Source: DASZMX01 sp035551475 | GTDB taxonomy: Bacteria; Verrucomicrobiota; Verrucomicrobiia; Limisphaerales; Palsa-1400 | Direction: 5' to 3' | Assembly: GCA_035551475.1 (NCBI GenBank) | Contig: DASZMX010000098.1 | Span: 1 to 35,576, forward strand | Length of the DNA stretch: 35,576 nucleotides | Shown here: positions 1-8,367 of the stretch, one piece after another | Numbering within the stretch: the first letter of the stretch is position 1 | How the letters are laid out: each line of letters begins with the position of its first letter | The notes under the pieces: model-generated | Databases searched by the model: none | Seen by the model: only the letters and a program-made list of their open reading frames with translations | What the model was told of the DNA's origin: nothing | Translations under genes and position numbers: made by a program

Positions 1-1
1 C

Positions 2-466
2 CAGGGCGGCGCGCTGGTGGGCTGGGTCAACTTCACGGGAGACTCAGCCAATGCGATTGCCACCAATTCCACGATCGCCTGGTTTAACGAAGCCGGCGCG
101 ACCACGCTCTACTCAGGCGGATTCACGGGGCAAGGAACGCCGATGGCTTCGCTGTATGATTCCACCCTGAGCGATCTGCTCTCGTTCAGCAGCGGGACGG
201 TGATCTTGAGCGGCGGCAATCTCACCGACACCATCACCAATACGGTGACGATTAGCGGCAACACGGTCTTCGTGGATCCATCCGCCACGAACAGCCTCAC
301 GCTGACGATTGATCGTCCGACAGGTGAAATTCTCGGCACGTTCGTTTATCCGCCGAACCACACCAACTTCATTGACAGTGTGATTCTGCAGAATTCCACC
401 AACGCCGCGCGCGGTTACTTCCTGGGAACCAGCGAAGGCGGCGCGTTCCTCATGTTCGGCAACTAA
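2..466 (+). CDS. C-terminal end of a large surface or extracellular protein (partial)
   Basis: The reading frame is already open at the window edge, so only the last 154 residues are visible. They are rich in Thr, Ser, Asn and Gly, have alternating beta-strand patterning and almost no Lys or Cys, as in exported beta-sandwich or beta-helix proteins. The end, with GYFLGTSEGGAFLMFGN, resembles the short Gly-rich strand closing many secreted repeat proteins of Verrucomicrobiota; that comparison is from memory and is not a domain assignment. No catalytic motif is visible. A perfect hairpin follows 24 bp after the stop. The full gene, its signal peptide and its function lie outside the window. Confidence 0.75.
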   Translation, partial: QGGALVGWVNFTGDSANAIATNSTIAWFNEAGATTLYSGGFTGQGTPMASLYDSTLSDLLSFSSGTVILSGGNLTDTITNTVTISGNTVFVDPSATNSLTLTIDRPTGEILGTFVYPPNHTNFIDSVILQNSTNAARGYFLGTSEGGAFLMFGN

Positions 467-490
467 TACTTGCCCAGCCGGTTTCCCGCC

Positions 491-515
491 AACGCCGCCT
501 GTCTCGGGCGGCGTT
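491..515 (+). terminator. Hairpin between convergent genes, probable terminator
   Basis: A perfect 9-bp inverted repeat (AACGCCGCC / GGCGGCGTT) with a 7-nt loop sits between the stop of the surface protein gene and the stop of the minus-strand methyltransferase. There is no immediate U tract; a TTTTT run comes only about 20 nt later on the plus strand. It is best read as a terminator or mRNA 3'-end stabiliser shared by the convergent genes. Confidence 0.5.
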
Positions 516-526
516 GCGCGTTTGGA

Positions 527-1243
527 CTAGCCAACTTTTTGGCCTTCCAACGCCATCAAGTACATGAAGGAATGTTTCCGAATGTGATAGCTCTTGAGCC
601 CGGCCTGCTCGGCCAGGGCGCACAACTCAGGAACGGTGAAGGCAGCGCGGCAGGAATGCGGGCCGTCGTGGCGAATGAGATGATTCTTTCCCGTGGCGCG
701 CGATAAAAGATGGGTCAGACCAATGGCGGCCCAGTTGCGGCGCAAATCATTGACGATATAACCGCGCCGCGCGACGCCTTCCATGCCGCGCAAAATCGAG
801 ACGGCGGCGGACGCCTCAAAGTGATGCAAAGCCAGCGAGCAAAGCACGAGATCGAAGCTGGAATCGCCATAATCCAGCGCCGCCATGTCGCCTTGGACAA
901 ATTCAATTTCGGGCCAATCGCGGCATGATTCCCGGGCAAAAGTCAGCACCTTAGGATTGGCGTCCACGGCCAGGATCGAAACCGCCACCCCGGCGCGGCG
1001 CGCCCATTTCGCGATGGCTCGTGGAATATCAGCCAGCCCCGTGCCCAGATCGAGTATGCGCACGGAAGACAATCCGAAAGAGTGCGCGCTGCGCCGCACA
1101 TAATCGACCATGAAGGCATGCCCGCCGAGACGCCGGTTGATCGCCTCCAACGCGGCCAATTCCTGCCGCACCGACGCGGGATCGGTGTCAGGCCGGTCGA
1201 TGAGCTCCGGACAGGCGGGATCAAAAAATCGCGGCGGCGCCAT
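527..1243 (-). CDS. Class I SAM-dependent methyltransferase
   Basis: The 238-residue protein has a Rossmann-type methyltransferase core. Motif I LDLGTG is at residues 64-69, the acidic ribose-binding loop VDANP at 93-97, GDM at 118-120, and a motif IV-like strand FDLVLCSLALHHF follows from about 130. The N-terminal PELIDRPDTDP segment and the INRRLGG helix resemble UbiE-like methyltransferases that, in other bacteria, sit beside type III polyketide synthases and FAD reductases; no such partner is in this window. The substrate cannot be predicted and a small lipophilic molecule is only a guess. The gene converges on the surface protein gene and is divergent from the glycosyltransferase, with 99 bp between their starts. 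Confidence 0.85.
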   Translation of the reverse strand: MAPPRFFDPACPELIDRPDTDPASVRQELAALEAINRRLGGHAFMVDYVRRSAHSFGLSSVRILDLGTGLADIPRAIAKWARRAGVAVSILAVDANPKVLTFARESCRDWPEIEFVQGDMAALDYGDSSFDLVLCSLALHHFEASAAVSILRGMEGVARRGYIVNDLRRNWAAIGLTHLLSRATGKNHLIRHDGPHSCRAAFTVPELCALAEQAGLKSYHIRKHSFMYLMALEGQKVG

Positions 1244-1342
1244 GGGAATACTTCGACTGGCGCCACATTAACACGCCATGCGCGCAACGCAACTTGCTCG
1301 CGCCCCCGGCGCCGCCTAAGCTGGACGCGTCCATTCCTGACG

Positions 1343-2095
1343 ATGAAATTTTGCGTGTTAATTCCCTGTTTCAATCACGTGACAACCATTGGCGAGGTCG
1401 CCCGGGCCGCGCGCGCGCATTGCCCGGTGGTGGTCGTGGATGATGGATCGACGCGCGCCTTTCCCCCTTTGGACGACTGCACGCTCCTGCGGCTGGAGGG
1501 CAATCGCGGCAAAGCCGCGGCCCTGCGCGCCGGTTTCGCCTACGCGGCTCAAGCTGGTTTCACCCATGTCATCACGATGGATGCCGATGGCCAGCATTTC
1601 ACCGACGACCTGCCGCGCCTCATGGCCGCAGCGCGAGCGCAACCGCGCGCGCTGGCGCTGGGGCAGCGGGATTTTCGCGCCTGCGGCGCCCCACCCGCCC
1701 GGCGCCACGCCAACGCCCTGGCCGCCTGGTGGTTTTACCTGGAAAGTGGTGTGCGGTTGACAGATACGCAATGCGGTTTTCGCTGTTATCCGCTGGCGCT
1801 GGCGCAGCGGCTGCAAACGCGCGCGGGACGTTTCGCCTTCGAACTGGAATTCCTCGTGCGAGCCGGCTGGGTGGAAACGCCCCTGGCGGCGGTCCCGGTG
1901 CGCTGCGTCTATCACGCGCGGCAATTGCGCGAGTCGCGCTTCCGCCCGGTGGCCGACCTGGCGCGCATTACACTTCTGACGGCGGGCCTTGGGCTCCAAT
2001 CCTGTTTTGTGCCGCGGGCGTGGCGCGCGGCCTGGTCTTTGGGGAAACAAACGCCGTGGCGGGCGGCATTCGGCCTGGCGCGGCGCCCGGCTTAG
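1343..2095 (+). CDS. Family 2 glycosyltransferase, dolichyl/polyprenyl-phosphate sugar synthase type
   Basis: I start this 250-residue GT-A fold enzyme at the ATG opening MKFCVLIPCFNH, because the frame further upstream runs antisense into the methyltransferase and is low-quality sequence. The nucleotide-binding DDGS (33-36) and the metal-binding DADGQH (80-85) are intact. The later FELEFLVRAGW segment is typical of DPM1/DPG-synthase-like GT2 enzymes, which transfer a sugar from a nucleotide donor to a lipid phosphate on the cytoplasmic membrane face. No C-terminal membrane domain is present, so it is the soluble short form. Its stop overlaps the stop of the convergent chemoreceptor gene by 4 bp. 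Donor and acceptor are unknown. Confidence 0.85.
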   Translation: MKFCVLIPCFNHVTTIGEVARAARAHCPVVVVDDGSTRAFPPLDDCTLLRLEGNRGKAAALRAGFAYAAQAGFTHVITMDADGQHFTDDLPRLMAAARAQPRALALGQRDFRACGAPPARRHANALAAWWFYLESGVRLTDTQCGFRCYPLALAQRLQTRAGRFAFELEFLVRAGWVETPLAAVPVRCVYHARQLRESRFRPVADLARITLLTAGLGLQSCFVPRAWRAAWSLGKQTPWRAAFGLARRPA

Positions 2096-3684
2096 AAATC
2101 CTTGAAGGACTCGTCCATCTTCATCTCGCCCAGGCCGCGGGTGGCTGTGACCAGCTCCGGCCTGGTGCGCGCATGGCCATTCCCGTTGCCATTGAACCCA
2201 TGAAGCCGGGAAGCGGCGACAGGGTTGCGCGAACGCCCGGACGGGCTGGGCTTGCTGGAGGCGCCCACCAACTGCATCAACTCCGCCACGGAATGCTTCA
2301 TGGATTCGGATTGAGCGGTCAATTGTTCGGCAGCGGCGGCGCTTTCCTCCGCGCTGGCGGCGTTGCCCTGGGTGACTTTGTCCATCTGATTGACAGCGGT
2401 GTTGATCTGGCTGATGCCCTGGGTTTGCTCGCGTGAAGCGTGGGACACCTCCGCCACCAGATCATCCACCTGGCGCACTTTGCTCACGATGTCGTTAAGG
2501 GTAAGGGCCACCTGGCTGCTGATTTCAACCCCTTGCGCGGTCTTGGTGATGGCGCCCTCAATTTTGCCGGCGGTCTCCTTGGCGGCCAGGGCGCTGCGCT
2601 GGGCGAGATTGCGCACCTCGTCGGCCACCACCGCAAAGCCCATCCCGGCATCACCGGCCCGGGCCGCTTCCACCGCGGCGTTCAGGGCGAGAATGTTCGT
2701 CTGGAAAGCGATCTCGTCGATGGTCTTGATGATTTTGGCGATGTCATCGCTCGAGGCTTTGATCGCGAGCATGGCTTCGGACATCGTTTGCATGTCGGAG
2801 GCGCCTTTGTCGGCGGCGTCGCGCGCTTCCTTTGCCAACTGATTGGCCTTGGCGGCGCTCTCGGAATTTCGTTTGGTCATGGAGGACATTTCTTCAAGCG
2901 AGGCGCTGGTTTCTTCCAGGGAAGCGGCTTGCTGGCCGGAGCCGGAAGCCAAAGTCTGGCTGGAGGCCGACACCTGTCCGGCCGCCTGGGCCACTTGCGC
3001 GGCGCCGTCACTTATAACACTGTCGGTGCGAATCAGGAACTGGGTGGTTTTGCTCACGATTAAATACATCATGAGCGTCCCCACCGCCAGCGCCGCGAGA
3101 AAACCCGCCACGAGCGCCAGCTTTGAGCTTTGCACCGCAGCGACAACCCCTTTGGTGGCGGCGTCGGCATTTTCCCGGATGTAACCTGCGAGGTTTTCCA
3201 ATTCCCCATTGTAGCGGGCCGCCACGGGTTCCATTTTGGTTCGCGCCAACTGATATGCCAAACCGTCGTTGGTCAATTGCCGGCTCATGGCCAGCCCTTC
3301 CTCGCGCAGTTTGAGATACTCCGCGCGCGACGACAGCGCGCGCTCATACAATTCGTGGCCCTTCCCGCTCGGAACAAGCTTCGCCAGTTCCTGGTAATCC
3401 TTGGAATTTTCGAGTGTCAGGTTGTTCAGTTCGCCCTCCAACCGGTCCATGTCGGCTCGGCTGTCGCTCTCGATGTGTTGGTAAAAATATTGGCCGCAGG
3501 CGACGACGTTCTTTTGCACGCGCAACACCAGTTGCAAGGATGGGAACGCCTGGTCGGCGATCTCGCGCGAGTGCGCGGCAATGACGTTCAAACGAGTGTG
3601 CGCAAACACCCCAAGCGCCGCCACGATGATAATCAGGCACGCGAATCCGCTCGCGATGCGCTGGCCAATGGTCCAATTCTTCAT
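2092..3684 (-). CDS. Methyl-accepting chemotaxis protein, HAMP-less
   Basis: This 530-residue chemoreceptor has a first membrane helix at about 11-30, a helical periplasmic domain (31-185) consistent with a four-helix-bundle sensor, and a second helix at about 188-210. A long cytoplasmic coiled coil follows, whose hairpin tip (about 323-365, with EIAFQTNILALNAAVEAARA) is the invariant CheA/CheW contact region. A full HAMP domain is not visible: TM2 runs almost directly into the signalling helix. The linker from about 478 is Asn/Gly/Ser rich and the protein ends in ESFKDF, an aromatic-acidic end that might dock CheR or CheB. cheW lies 33 bp upstream on the same strand, so the two are probably cotranscribed. 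No cheA, cheY, cheR or cheB is in the window. The ligand is unknown. Confidence 0.95.
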   Translation of the reverse strand: MKNWTIGQRIASGFACLIIIVAALGVFAHTRLNVIAAHSREIADQAFPSLQLVLRVQKNVVACGQYFYQHIESDSRADMDRLEGELNNLTLENSKDYQELAKLVPSGKGHELYERALSSRAEYLKLREEGLAMSRQLTNDGLAYQLARTKMEPVAARYNGELENLAGYIRENADAATKGVVAAVQSSKLALVAGFLAALAVGTLMMYLIVSKTTQFLIRTDSVISDGAAQVAQAAGQVSASSQTLASGSGQQAASLEETSASLEEMSSMTKRNSESAAKANQLAKEARDAADKGASDMQTMSEAMLAIKASSDDIAKIIKTIDEIAFQTNILALNAAVEAARAGDAGMGFAVVADEVRNLAQRSALAAKETAGKIEGAITKTAQGVEISSQVALTLNDIVSKVRQVDDLVAEVSHASREQTQGISQINTAVNQMDKVTQGNAASAEESAAAAEQLTAQSESMKHSVAELMQLVGASSKPSPSGRSRNPVAASRLHGFNGNGNGHARTRPELVTATRGLGEMKMDESFKDF

Positions 3685-3717
3685 AATTCGTAGTTCTGTT
3701 TGATAAAATATTGACGC

Positions 3718-4221
3718 TCAAATCCTTGTCAGGTTCTGCGCCGCGTCTCCCGCAAGAGCCCGGTCGATGTCGAGCAATGTCTTCACCACGCCTTTGATCT
3801 TGGCCATGCCGAGGATGAATTCTGTGACCACACCCCCGCCAAAATCCGGCGTCTCTTCAATTTCGGCGCTGGAAACATTCACCACTTCATCCACGCCATC
3901 GACCACCAGGCCCATTTGCAGGGATTTGCCTTCGGGCAGTTTCACGTGCACCACCACGATGCACGTCTGATCGGTGGCAGCGGCTTCGTTAAAGCCAAAC
4001 CGCACGCTTAAATCGATGATCGGGATAATCTTGCCGCGCAAATTGATGACGCCCCGGACATATCCGGGCATTTGCGGCACGGCCGTGATCGGCGCCAGCC
4101 GGATAATCTCGCGAATCTTCAGCACGTTGATGCCGTAAGACTCCCCGTGAAGCGTAAAGGTCAGGTACTTCCCGGCTAACGTCCGGGAAGCTGCGGTCGA
4201 TTCAAGGATTGCATCAGACAT
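3718..4221 (-). CDS. cheW: CheW chemotaxis coupling protein
   Basis: The 167-residue protein is a single CheW SH3-like domain. Diagnostic stretches are YLTFTLHGESYGINVLKIRE near the N-terminus, the PGYVRGVINLRGKIIPIIDL core, and a GLVVDGVDEVVNV strand. CheW scaffolds the histidine kinase CheA onto chemoreceptors at the membrane. It is the first gene of a pair with the adjacent receptor, suggesting a dedicated receptor and coupler that feed a CheA encoded elsewhere. No good Shine-Dalgarno is seen before the ATG; instead, an 8-bp arm of a long inverted repeat directly abuts the start codon. Confidence 0.95.
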   Translation of the reverse strand: MSDAILESTAASRTLAGKYLTFTLHGESYGINVLKIREIIRLAPITAVPQMPGYVRGVINLRGKIIPIIDLSVRFGFNEAAATDQTCIVVVHVKLPEGKSLQMGLVVDGVDEVVNVSSAEIEETPDFGGGVVTEFILGMAKIKGVVKTLLDIDRALAGDAAQNLTRI

Positions 4222-4269
4222 ATGACAGGCATGAGCTCACTGCGCCAAGGTCTCTTTCCACCCTGTCAT
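4222..4269. repeat. Inverted repeat abutting the cheW start codon
   Basis: The arms ATGACAGG (4222-4229) and CCTGTCAT (4262-4269) are perfect 8-bp inverted repeats separated by 32 bp. The inner arm touches the cheW ATG. It could form a hairpin in the cheW 5' untranslated RNA or be a spaced operator. An 8-bp match at this distance may also occur by chance. Confidence 0.3.
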
Positions 4270-4309
4270 CGACCCCTCTCGGACGCGCCTGAATGATGAT
4301 TCCACACCG

Positions 4310-4371
4310 TTTCTTGCGAAAAAGCCTCCCTTTCTTGCGCTCTGCGCCAATTGTCCTGCGCCTTCCTTGCG
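4310..4371. repeat. Helically phased TTTCTTGCG-like direct repeats between cheW and pilC
   Basis: Copies of a short element end at 4318 (TTTCTTGCG), 4339 (TTTCTTGCG), 4360 (TTGTCCTGCG) and 4371 (TTCCTTGCG). The steps are 21, 21 and 11 bp, close to whole turns of B-DNA. The first two are identical over 9 bp. They sit in the 211-bp divergent intergenic region, upstream of both cheW and pilC, where a transcription factor site is plausible. No factor is identified, and short CT-rich repeats could be fortuitous. Confidence 0.35.
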
Positions 4372-4432
4372 CCTCAAAAACGCTTGCCCTTTGGCTGAGA
4401 AGTTGCTACGAGTCTAAACGCTAAAAACTGCG

Positions 4433-5644
4433 ATGCCCTCATTCTCTTACATCGCTCGCGATTCTGCGAGCGGCCGCGAAATTCGCGCCACGGTCGAGGC
4501 CTCCACTGAAGCCAACGCCGTCGCCGCCCTGCTGAACCGCAATCTCCTGGTGGTTTCCATCCAGGAAAAGATCGCCAAGAAAGGCCGCACCGGCGGCGGG
4601 TCCGTGCCTCTGGCCGACCTCGTGATGTTCACCCGGCAATTGGCCACGATGATTGACGCCGGTCTCGCCATGGTTCAATCCCTGCAAACTCTCGCGGAGC
4701 AGACGGAAAACAAGGTCATGCGCGACCTCATCAAAGACGTGACGTCGCGCGTGGAATCAGGCGACGGATTTTCGGAAGCGTTGCAAAAGCATCCCAAGGT
4801 TTTCAGCCGGCTCTATTACTCCATGGTGGCGGCGGGTGAAAAAGGCGGTTTGCTGGCGGAAATTCTGTCGCGCCTGGCCACCTATCAGGAAAATACCCAG
4901 CGCCTGCGCAAGAAGGTCAAATCGGCGATGATGTATCCGACCGTCGTGACGGTCGTCGCCATCGGCATCACGATTTTCCTCCTGGTCAAGGTCGTGCCGG
5001 TGTTCGGCGGCATTTACACCAGCATGGGTGGCAAGCTGCCTGCCCCCACCCAATTCCTCGTCGATTTAAGCAATGTCCTGCAGCATTACTTTATTATTTT
5101 CGTGCTGGTCATCGGCTCCATTATTTTTGGCTGGCTGTATTATATAAAAACCCCGGCTGGCCGGGCTTTCTGGGATGCGCGCCGCATCAAGCTGCCGATC
5201 TTCGGGCACATCGCACACAAAATTTGTCTGGCTCGCTTCGCCCGCACCATGGCCTCGCTCATCCGCGCCGGTGTGCCCATCCTGGAAGTCCTCGCCATTG
5301 TGCAAAACACCGTGGGCAACGTGGTCATGGAAAATGCGCTCAAGACCGCGTCGAACGACATTGAAAAAGGCGAAGGCATTTCGACTGCCCTGGCCAAACA
5401 TCCGGTGTTTCCCACCATGATCATCCGCATGATGGCCGCCGGCGAGCAAACCGGCAAAATCGACGCCATGCTCGAACGCGTGGCCGATTTCCTCGATGAA
5501 GAAATCGACACCATTCTCTCGGGACTCACGTCGCTGATTGAACCGCTGCTGATCGTTTTCCTCGGCGTGGTGGTCGGAGGCATCGTGATTTGCATGTTCC
5601 TCCCGATCTTCAAGCTGAGCGATCTCGTTTCCGGCCGTCATTGA
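4433..5644 (+). CDS. pilC: Type IV pilus / type II secretion inner membrane platform protein (PilC/GspF family)
   Basis: The 403-residue protein has the standard PilC/GspF layout. A short N-terminal segment (MPSFSYIARD) is followed by a first cytoplasmic T2SSF domain (about 65-190, with FTRQLATMIDAGL and VAAGEKGGLL), membrane helices at about 170-190 and 218-238, a second cytoplasmic repeat (FARTMASLIRAGVPILE, MAAGEQTGKIDAML) and a final membrane helix near 372-393. It forms the inner-membrane platform that couples the assembly ATPase to pseudopilus or pilus growth. No ATPase or pilin peptidase gene is adjacent. The pseudopilin at 11.8 kb is a possible but unlinked substrate. The gene is complete, with all expected segments. 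Confidence 0.93.
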   Translation: MPSFSYIARDSASGREIRATVEASTEANAVAALLNRNLLVVSIQEKIAKKGRTGGGSVPLADLVMFTRQLATMIDAGLAMVQSLQTLAEQTENKVMRDLIKDVTSRVESGDGFSEALQKHPKVFSRLYYSMVAAGEKGGLLAEILSRLATYQENTQRLRKKVKSAMMYPTVVTVVAIGITIFLLVKVVPVFGGIYTSMGGKLPAPTQFLVDLSNVLQHYFIIFVLVIGSIIFGWLYYIKTPAGRAFWDARRIKLPIFGHIAHKICLARFARTMASLIRAGVPILEVLAIVQNTVGNVVMENALKTASNDIEKGEGISTALAKHPVFPTMIIRMMAAGEQTGKIDAMLERVADFLDEEIDTILSGLTSLIEPLLIVFLGVVVGGIVICMFLPIFKLSDLVSGRH

Positions 5645-5663
5645 GGCCGCGCGCAGCCGGGCG

Positions 5664-5691
5664 TTGAACTTTGCGCATTCCGTCTTAAAGT
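5664..5691 (+). promoter_or_regulatory. Candidate sigma70 promoter for the first uvrA paralog
   Basis: TTGAAC (5664-5669), a 16-bp spacer and TAAAGT (5686-5691) end only 6 nt before the GTG start codon. If used, the transcript would begin at or next to the GTG, giving a leaderless mRNA. Each box matches consensus at 4 of 6 positions, so support is modest. Confidence 0.3.
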
Positions 5692-5697
5692 GGCGGA

Positions 5698-8352
5698 GTG
5701 CGGAATATTTTCCAGGCCAGGGACGCAGACGAAGTGATCGCCATTCACGGGGCGCGCGAGCATAATTTAAAGAACATCTCCCTCACCATTCCGCGGCAAA
5801 AATTCGTGGTCATCACGGGCGTGAGCGGCTCCGGCAAAAGCACGCTGGCGTTCGATCTCCTCTTCGCGGAAGGCCAGCGGCGCTTCCTGGACTCGATGAA
5901 TGTGTATGCGCGCCAATTTGTCGAGCAACTGCCGCGCGCGGAAGTCGATCTGATCACCGGCATTCCGCCCTCCGTCAGCATCGAGCAGCGCCAATCCCGC
6001 GGCGGCGGCAAAAGCACGGTGGCCACCGTGACCGAGATTTATCATTTTCTCCGTTTGCTCTTCGCACGGCTGGGCACGCAATTCTGCCCGCGTTGCGCCG
6101 AGCCGGTCCAGGCGCAAACCCGCGATCAAATTGGCCGCCGACTCGAGGCCGAAATGCGGCGCCGCGGCGATTTGTTGCTGCTGGCGCCAGTGGTCCGCAA
6201 TCGCAAAGGCTTTCATAGCGAGGTCGCCGCCTGGGCGGCCCGGCACGGCTTTGCCGAAGTCCGCGCCGATGGCAAAATGCGCCGCACCGACCAGGAATTT
6301 CGTCTGGATCGCTTCCGCGAGCATGATGTCGAAATCGTGGTGGGCGTGTTGGAGAAAAAGCGCAAGCTGGCCCAGGATTTAGTTGACAGGACTTTGGAAA
6401 TTGGCCACGGAACACTTTACGCGCTGGGCAATGACCGCCAGACCACGGTTCATTCGGTGGATCGGTCGTGCCCCAAATGCGGCGACTCCTTCGACGCCCT
6501 CGATCCCAAGATGCTCAGTTACAATTCGCCGCGCGGCTGGTGCCCGGGCTGCCGTGGTTTTGGCGAATTGTTTTACCTGCCGGAAGCCGATCGGGGCGCG
6601 CGCGCTGAATCCATTGAGGAATCATGGTTCGATTGGCAGGAAGGCGAGCGCGAAATCTGCGCGCAATGCCAGGGAACGCGCCTCAATCCGGTCGCCCGCG
6701 CCGTGCGCCTGGTTGACTTCGGACGCGGTCGCGCCGCCCTTGGCGCCAGCCCGACAGTCGTCGATATTTCCAGCGCCTCGGTGGAGGCCGCGCTCGCGTG
6801 GTTTCGCGATTTGAAACTCCGCGGGCGCAACCGGGAAATCGCGCGCGACATCCTGCCGGAAATTTGCGAGCGCCTTAAATTCCTGCGGGAAGTGGGTCTG
6901 GGCTATCTGCAATTGGGCCGGGCCGCCACCACCCTTTCTGGCGGCGAATCACAGCGGATTCGCCTGGCCGCGCAACTCGGCTCCAACCTCAGCGGCGTGC
7001 TCTACGTGCTCGACGAGCCAACCATTGGATTGCACGCGCGCGATAATGAAAAATTGCTCGCCGCCTTGGAGATGCTGAAAGCCCGGGGCAATTCGCTCGT
7101 GGTGGTGGAGCATGACGAGGAGACCATGCGTCGCGCTGATTTTATCATTGATCTCGGGCCGGGGGCCGGGACGCAAGGCGGTGAAATCGTGGCCAGCGGC
7201 ACGCTCGCGGAACTGATGCGGCATCAGGATTCCATCACGGCCCGCTGCCTGCGCTCCGCGAAAAAATACCCGGCCAGCGGGCAGCGCCGTCCGGTCGATC
7301 TGAAAAAAGATCCCGCCCTTGCCATTTCCGGCGCCAGCCTGCACAACCTTCAAAACCTGGGCGTGGCGATTCCCTTGCGCCGATTTGTTTGTTTGACAGG
7401 TGTGAGCGGCTCGGGCAAAAGCACGTTGCTGCGCAGTTGCCTGCTGCCGCTTTTGCAAAACAAACTGCGCCGGGGCGGCAAGCCGGCCGCCCTCGATCCC
7501 GCCGCCGGCGCGCTGGACGGCGCCAAAGCCATCCGCGCCGTCTACGAGGTTGACCAATCGCCCATTGGGCGGACGCCCCGTTCGGTGCCCGCCACCTACG
7601 TGGGCTTTTTTGACGATATCCGCCGCATCTTTGCGCAAACCACCGAGGCCCGTTTGCGCGGTTATTCCGCCAGCCGCTTTTCTTTCAACAGCCCGCAAGG
7701 CCGCTGCCCGGAATGCCTTGGGGCGGGATCGATCAAGCTGGAAATGAGTTTCATGCCCGCGGCGTTCGTCACCTGCGAAACCTGCCATGGCGCCCGCTTC
7801 AGTCCGGAAACCCTTGATATTCCTTTTCACGGCTTGAACATCGCCCAGGTTCTCGATTTAAGCGTCGGCCAGGCGCTGGAAGTGTTCGCCGCCTACCCGC
7901 GCATCGCCCGCCCGCTCGAAGCCTTGCGCGACACCGGGCTGGATTACATCCGGCTCGGCCAATCCAGCCCCACCCTGAGCGGCGGCGAAGCCCAGCGCCT
8001 CAAACTCGTCACCCATTTGTTGACAGGATTGCCGCGCCGCGCCGAGGCCCTGCCCCTGCTTGATGAGCCCTCTTCGCTTTTTCTGCTGGAAGAGCCGACC
8101 ATCGGATTGCACATGGCGGATGTCAAGCGTTTGGTGGAAGTTCTGCAACGCCTCGTGGACGCCGGGCACAGCGTCATCGTCATCGAACACAATCTGGAGC
8201 TGATCGCCGAAGCCGATTGGGTCATTGATCTCGGCCCGGAAGGTGGCAGCGGCGGCGGCAAGCTCGTGGCGCGAGGGTCGCCCGAAGCCGTGGCCAAAGT
8301 CCGGGCCTCGCACACCGGCTGCTTTTTACGCAAGCTGCTGGCCGGGTCTTGA
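5698..8352 (+). CDS. UvrA-like excinuclease ATPase paralog lacking most of the insertion domain
   Basis: This is an 884-residue protein with two ABC ATPase halves in the UvrA order. Half one has Walker A GVSGSGKST at 41-49, a zinc-type Cys set (CPKC 258-261, CPGC 282-285), signature LSGGESQR and Walker B LYVLDEP. Half two has Walker A from about 568, a zinc module CPEC 670-673 / CETC 693-696, signature LSGGEAQR and Walker B-like LFLLEEP (794-800), where Glu replaces the usual Asp. The UvrB-contact region is recognisable (LLAPVVRNRKGFH at 161-173), but only about 30 residues separate GFGELF from CAQCQGTRL, where canonical UvrA carries a long DNA-contacting insertion domain. The GTG start is the only plausible one close to the conserved N-terminus. 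It is probably a DNA-damage or drug-resistance paralog, not the main UvrA. Confidence 0.9.
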   Translation: MRNIFQARDADEVIAIHGAREHNLKNISLTIPRQKFVVITGVSGSGKSTLAFDLLFAEGQRRFLDSMNVYARQFVEQLPRAEVDLITGIPPSVSIEQRQSRGGGKSTVATVTEIYHFLRLLFARLGTQFCPRCAEPVQAQTRDQIGRRLEAEMRRRGDLLLLAPVVRNRKGFHSEVAAWAARHGFAEVRADGKMRRTDQEFRLDRFREHDVEIVVGVLEKKRKLAQDLVDRTLEIGHGTLYALGNDRQTTVHSVDRSCPKCGDSFDALDPKMLSYNSPRGWCPGCRGFGELFYLPEADRGARAESIEESWFDWQEGEREICAQCQGTRLNPVARAVRLVDFGRGRAALGASPTVVDISSASVEAALAWFRDLKLRGRNREIARDILPEICERLKFLREVGLGYLQLGRAATTLSGGESQRIRLAAQLGSNLSGVLYVLDEPTIGLHARDNEKLLAALEMLKARGNSLVVVEHDEETMRRADFIIDLGPGAGTQGGEIVASGTLAELMRHQDSITARCLRSAKKYPASGQRRPVDLKKDPALAISGASLHNLQNLGVAIPLRRFVCLTGVSGSGKSTLLRSCLLPLLQNKLRRGGKPAALDPAAGALDGAKAIRAVYEVDQSPIGRTPRSVPATYVGFFDDIRRIFAQTTEARLRGYSASRFSFNSPQGRCPECLGAGSIKLEMSFMPAAFVTCETCHGARFSPETLDIPFHGLNIAQVLDLSVGQALEVFAAYPRIARPLEALRDTGLDYIRLGQSSPTLSGGEAQRLKLVTHLLTGLPRRAEALPLLDEPSSLFLLEEPTIGLHMADVKRLVEVLQRLVDAGHSVIVIEHNLELIAEADWVIDLGPEGGSGGGKLVARGSPEAVAKVRASHTGCFLRKLLAGS

Positions 8353-8367
8353 GGCGCATGCCAGCGC

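Noticed and set aside
1082..1342. Longer start for the glycosyltransferase
   Set aside because: It would overlap the start of the divergent methyltransferase. The typical GT2 N-terminus begins at 1343.
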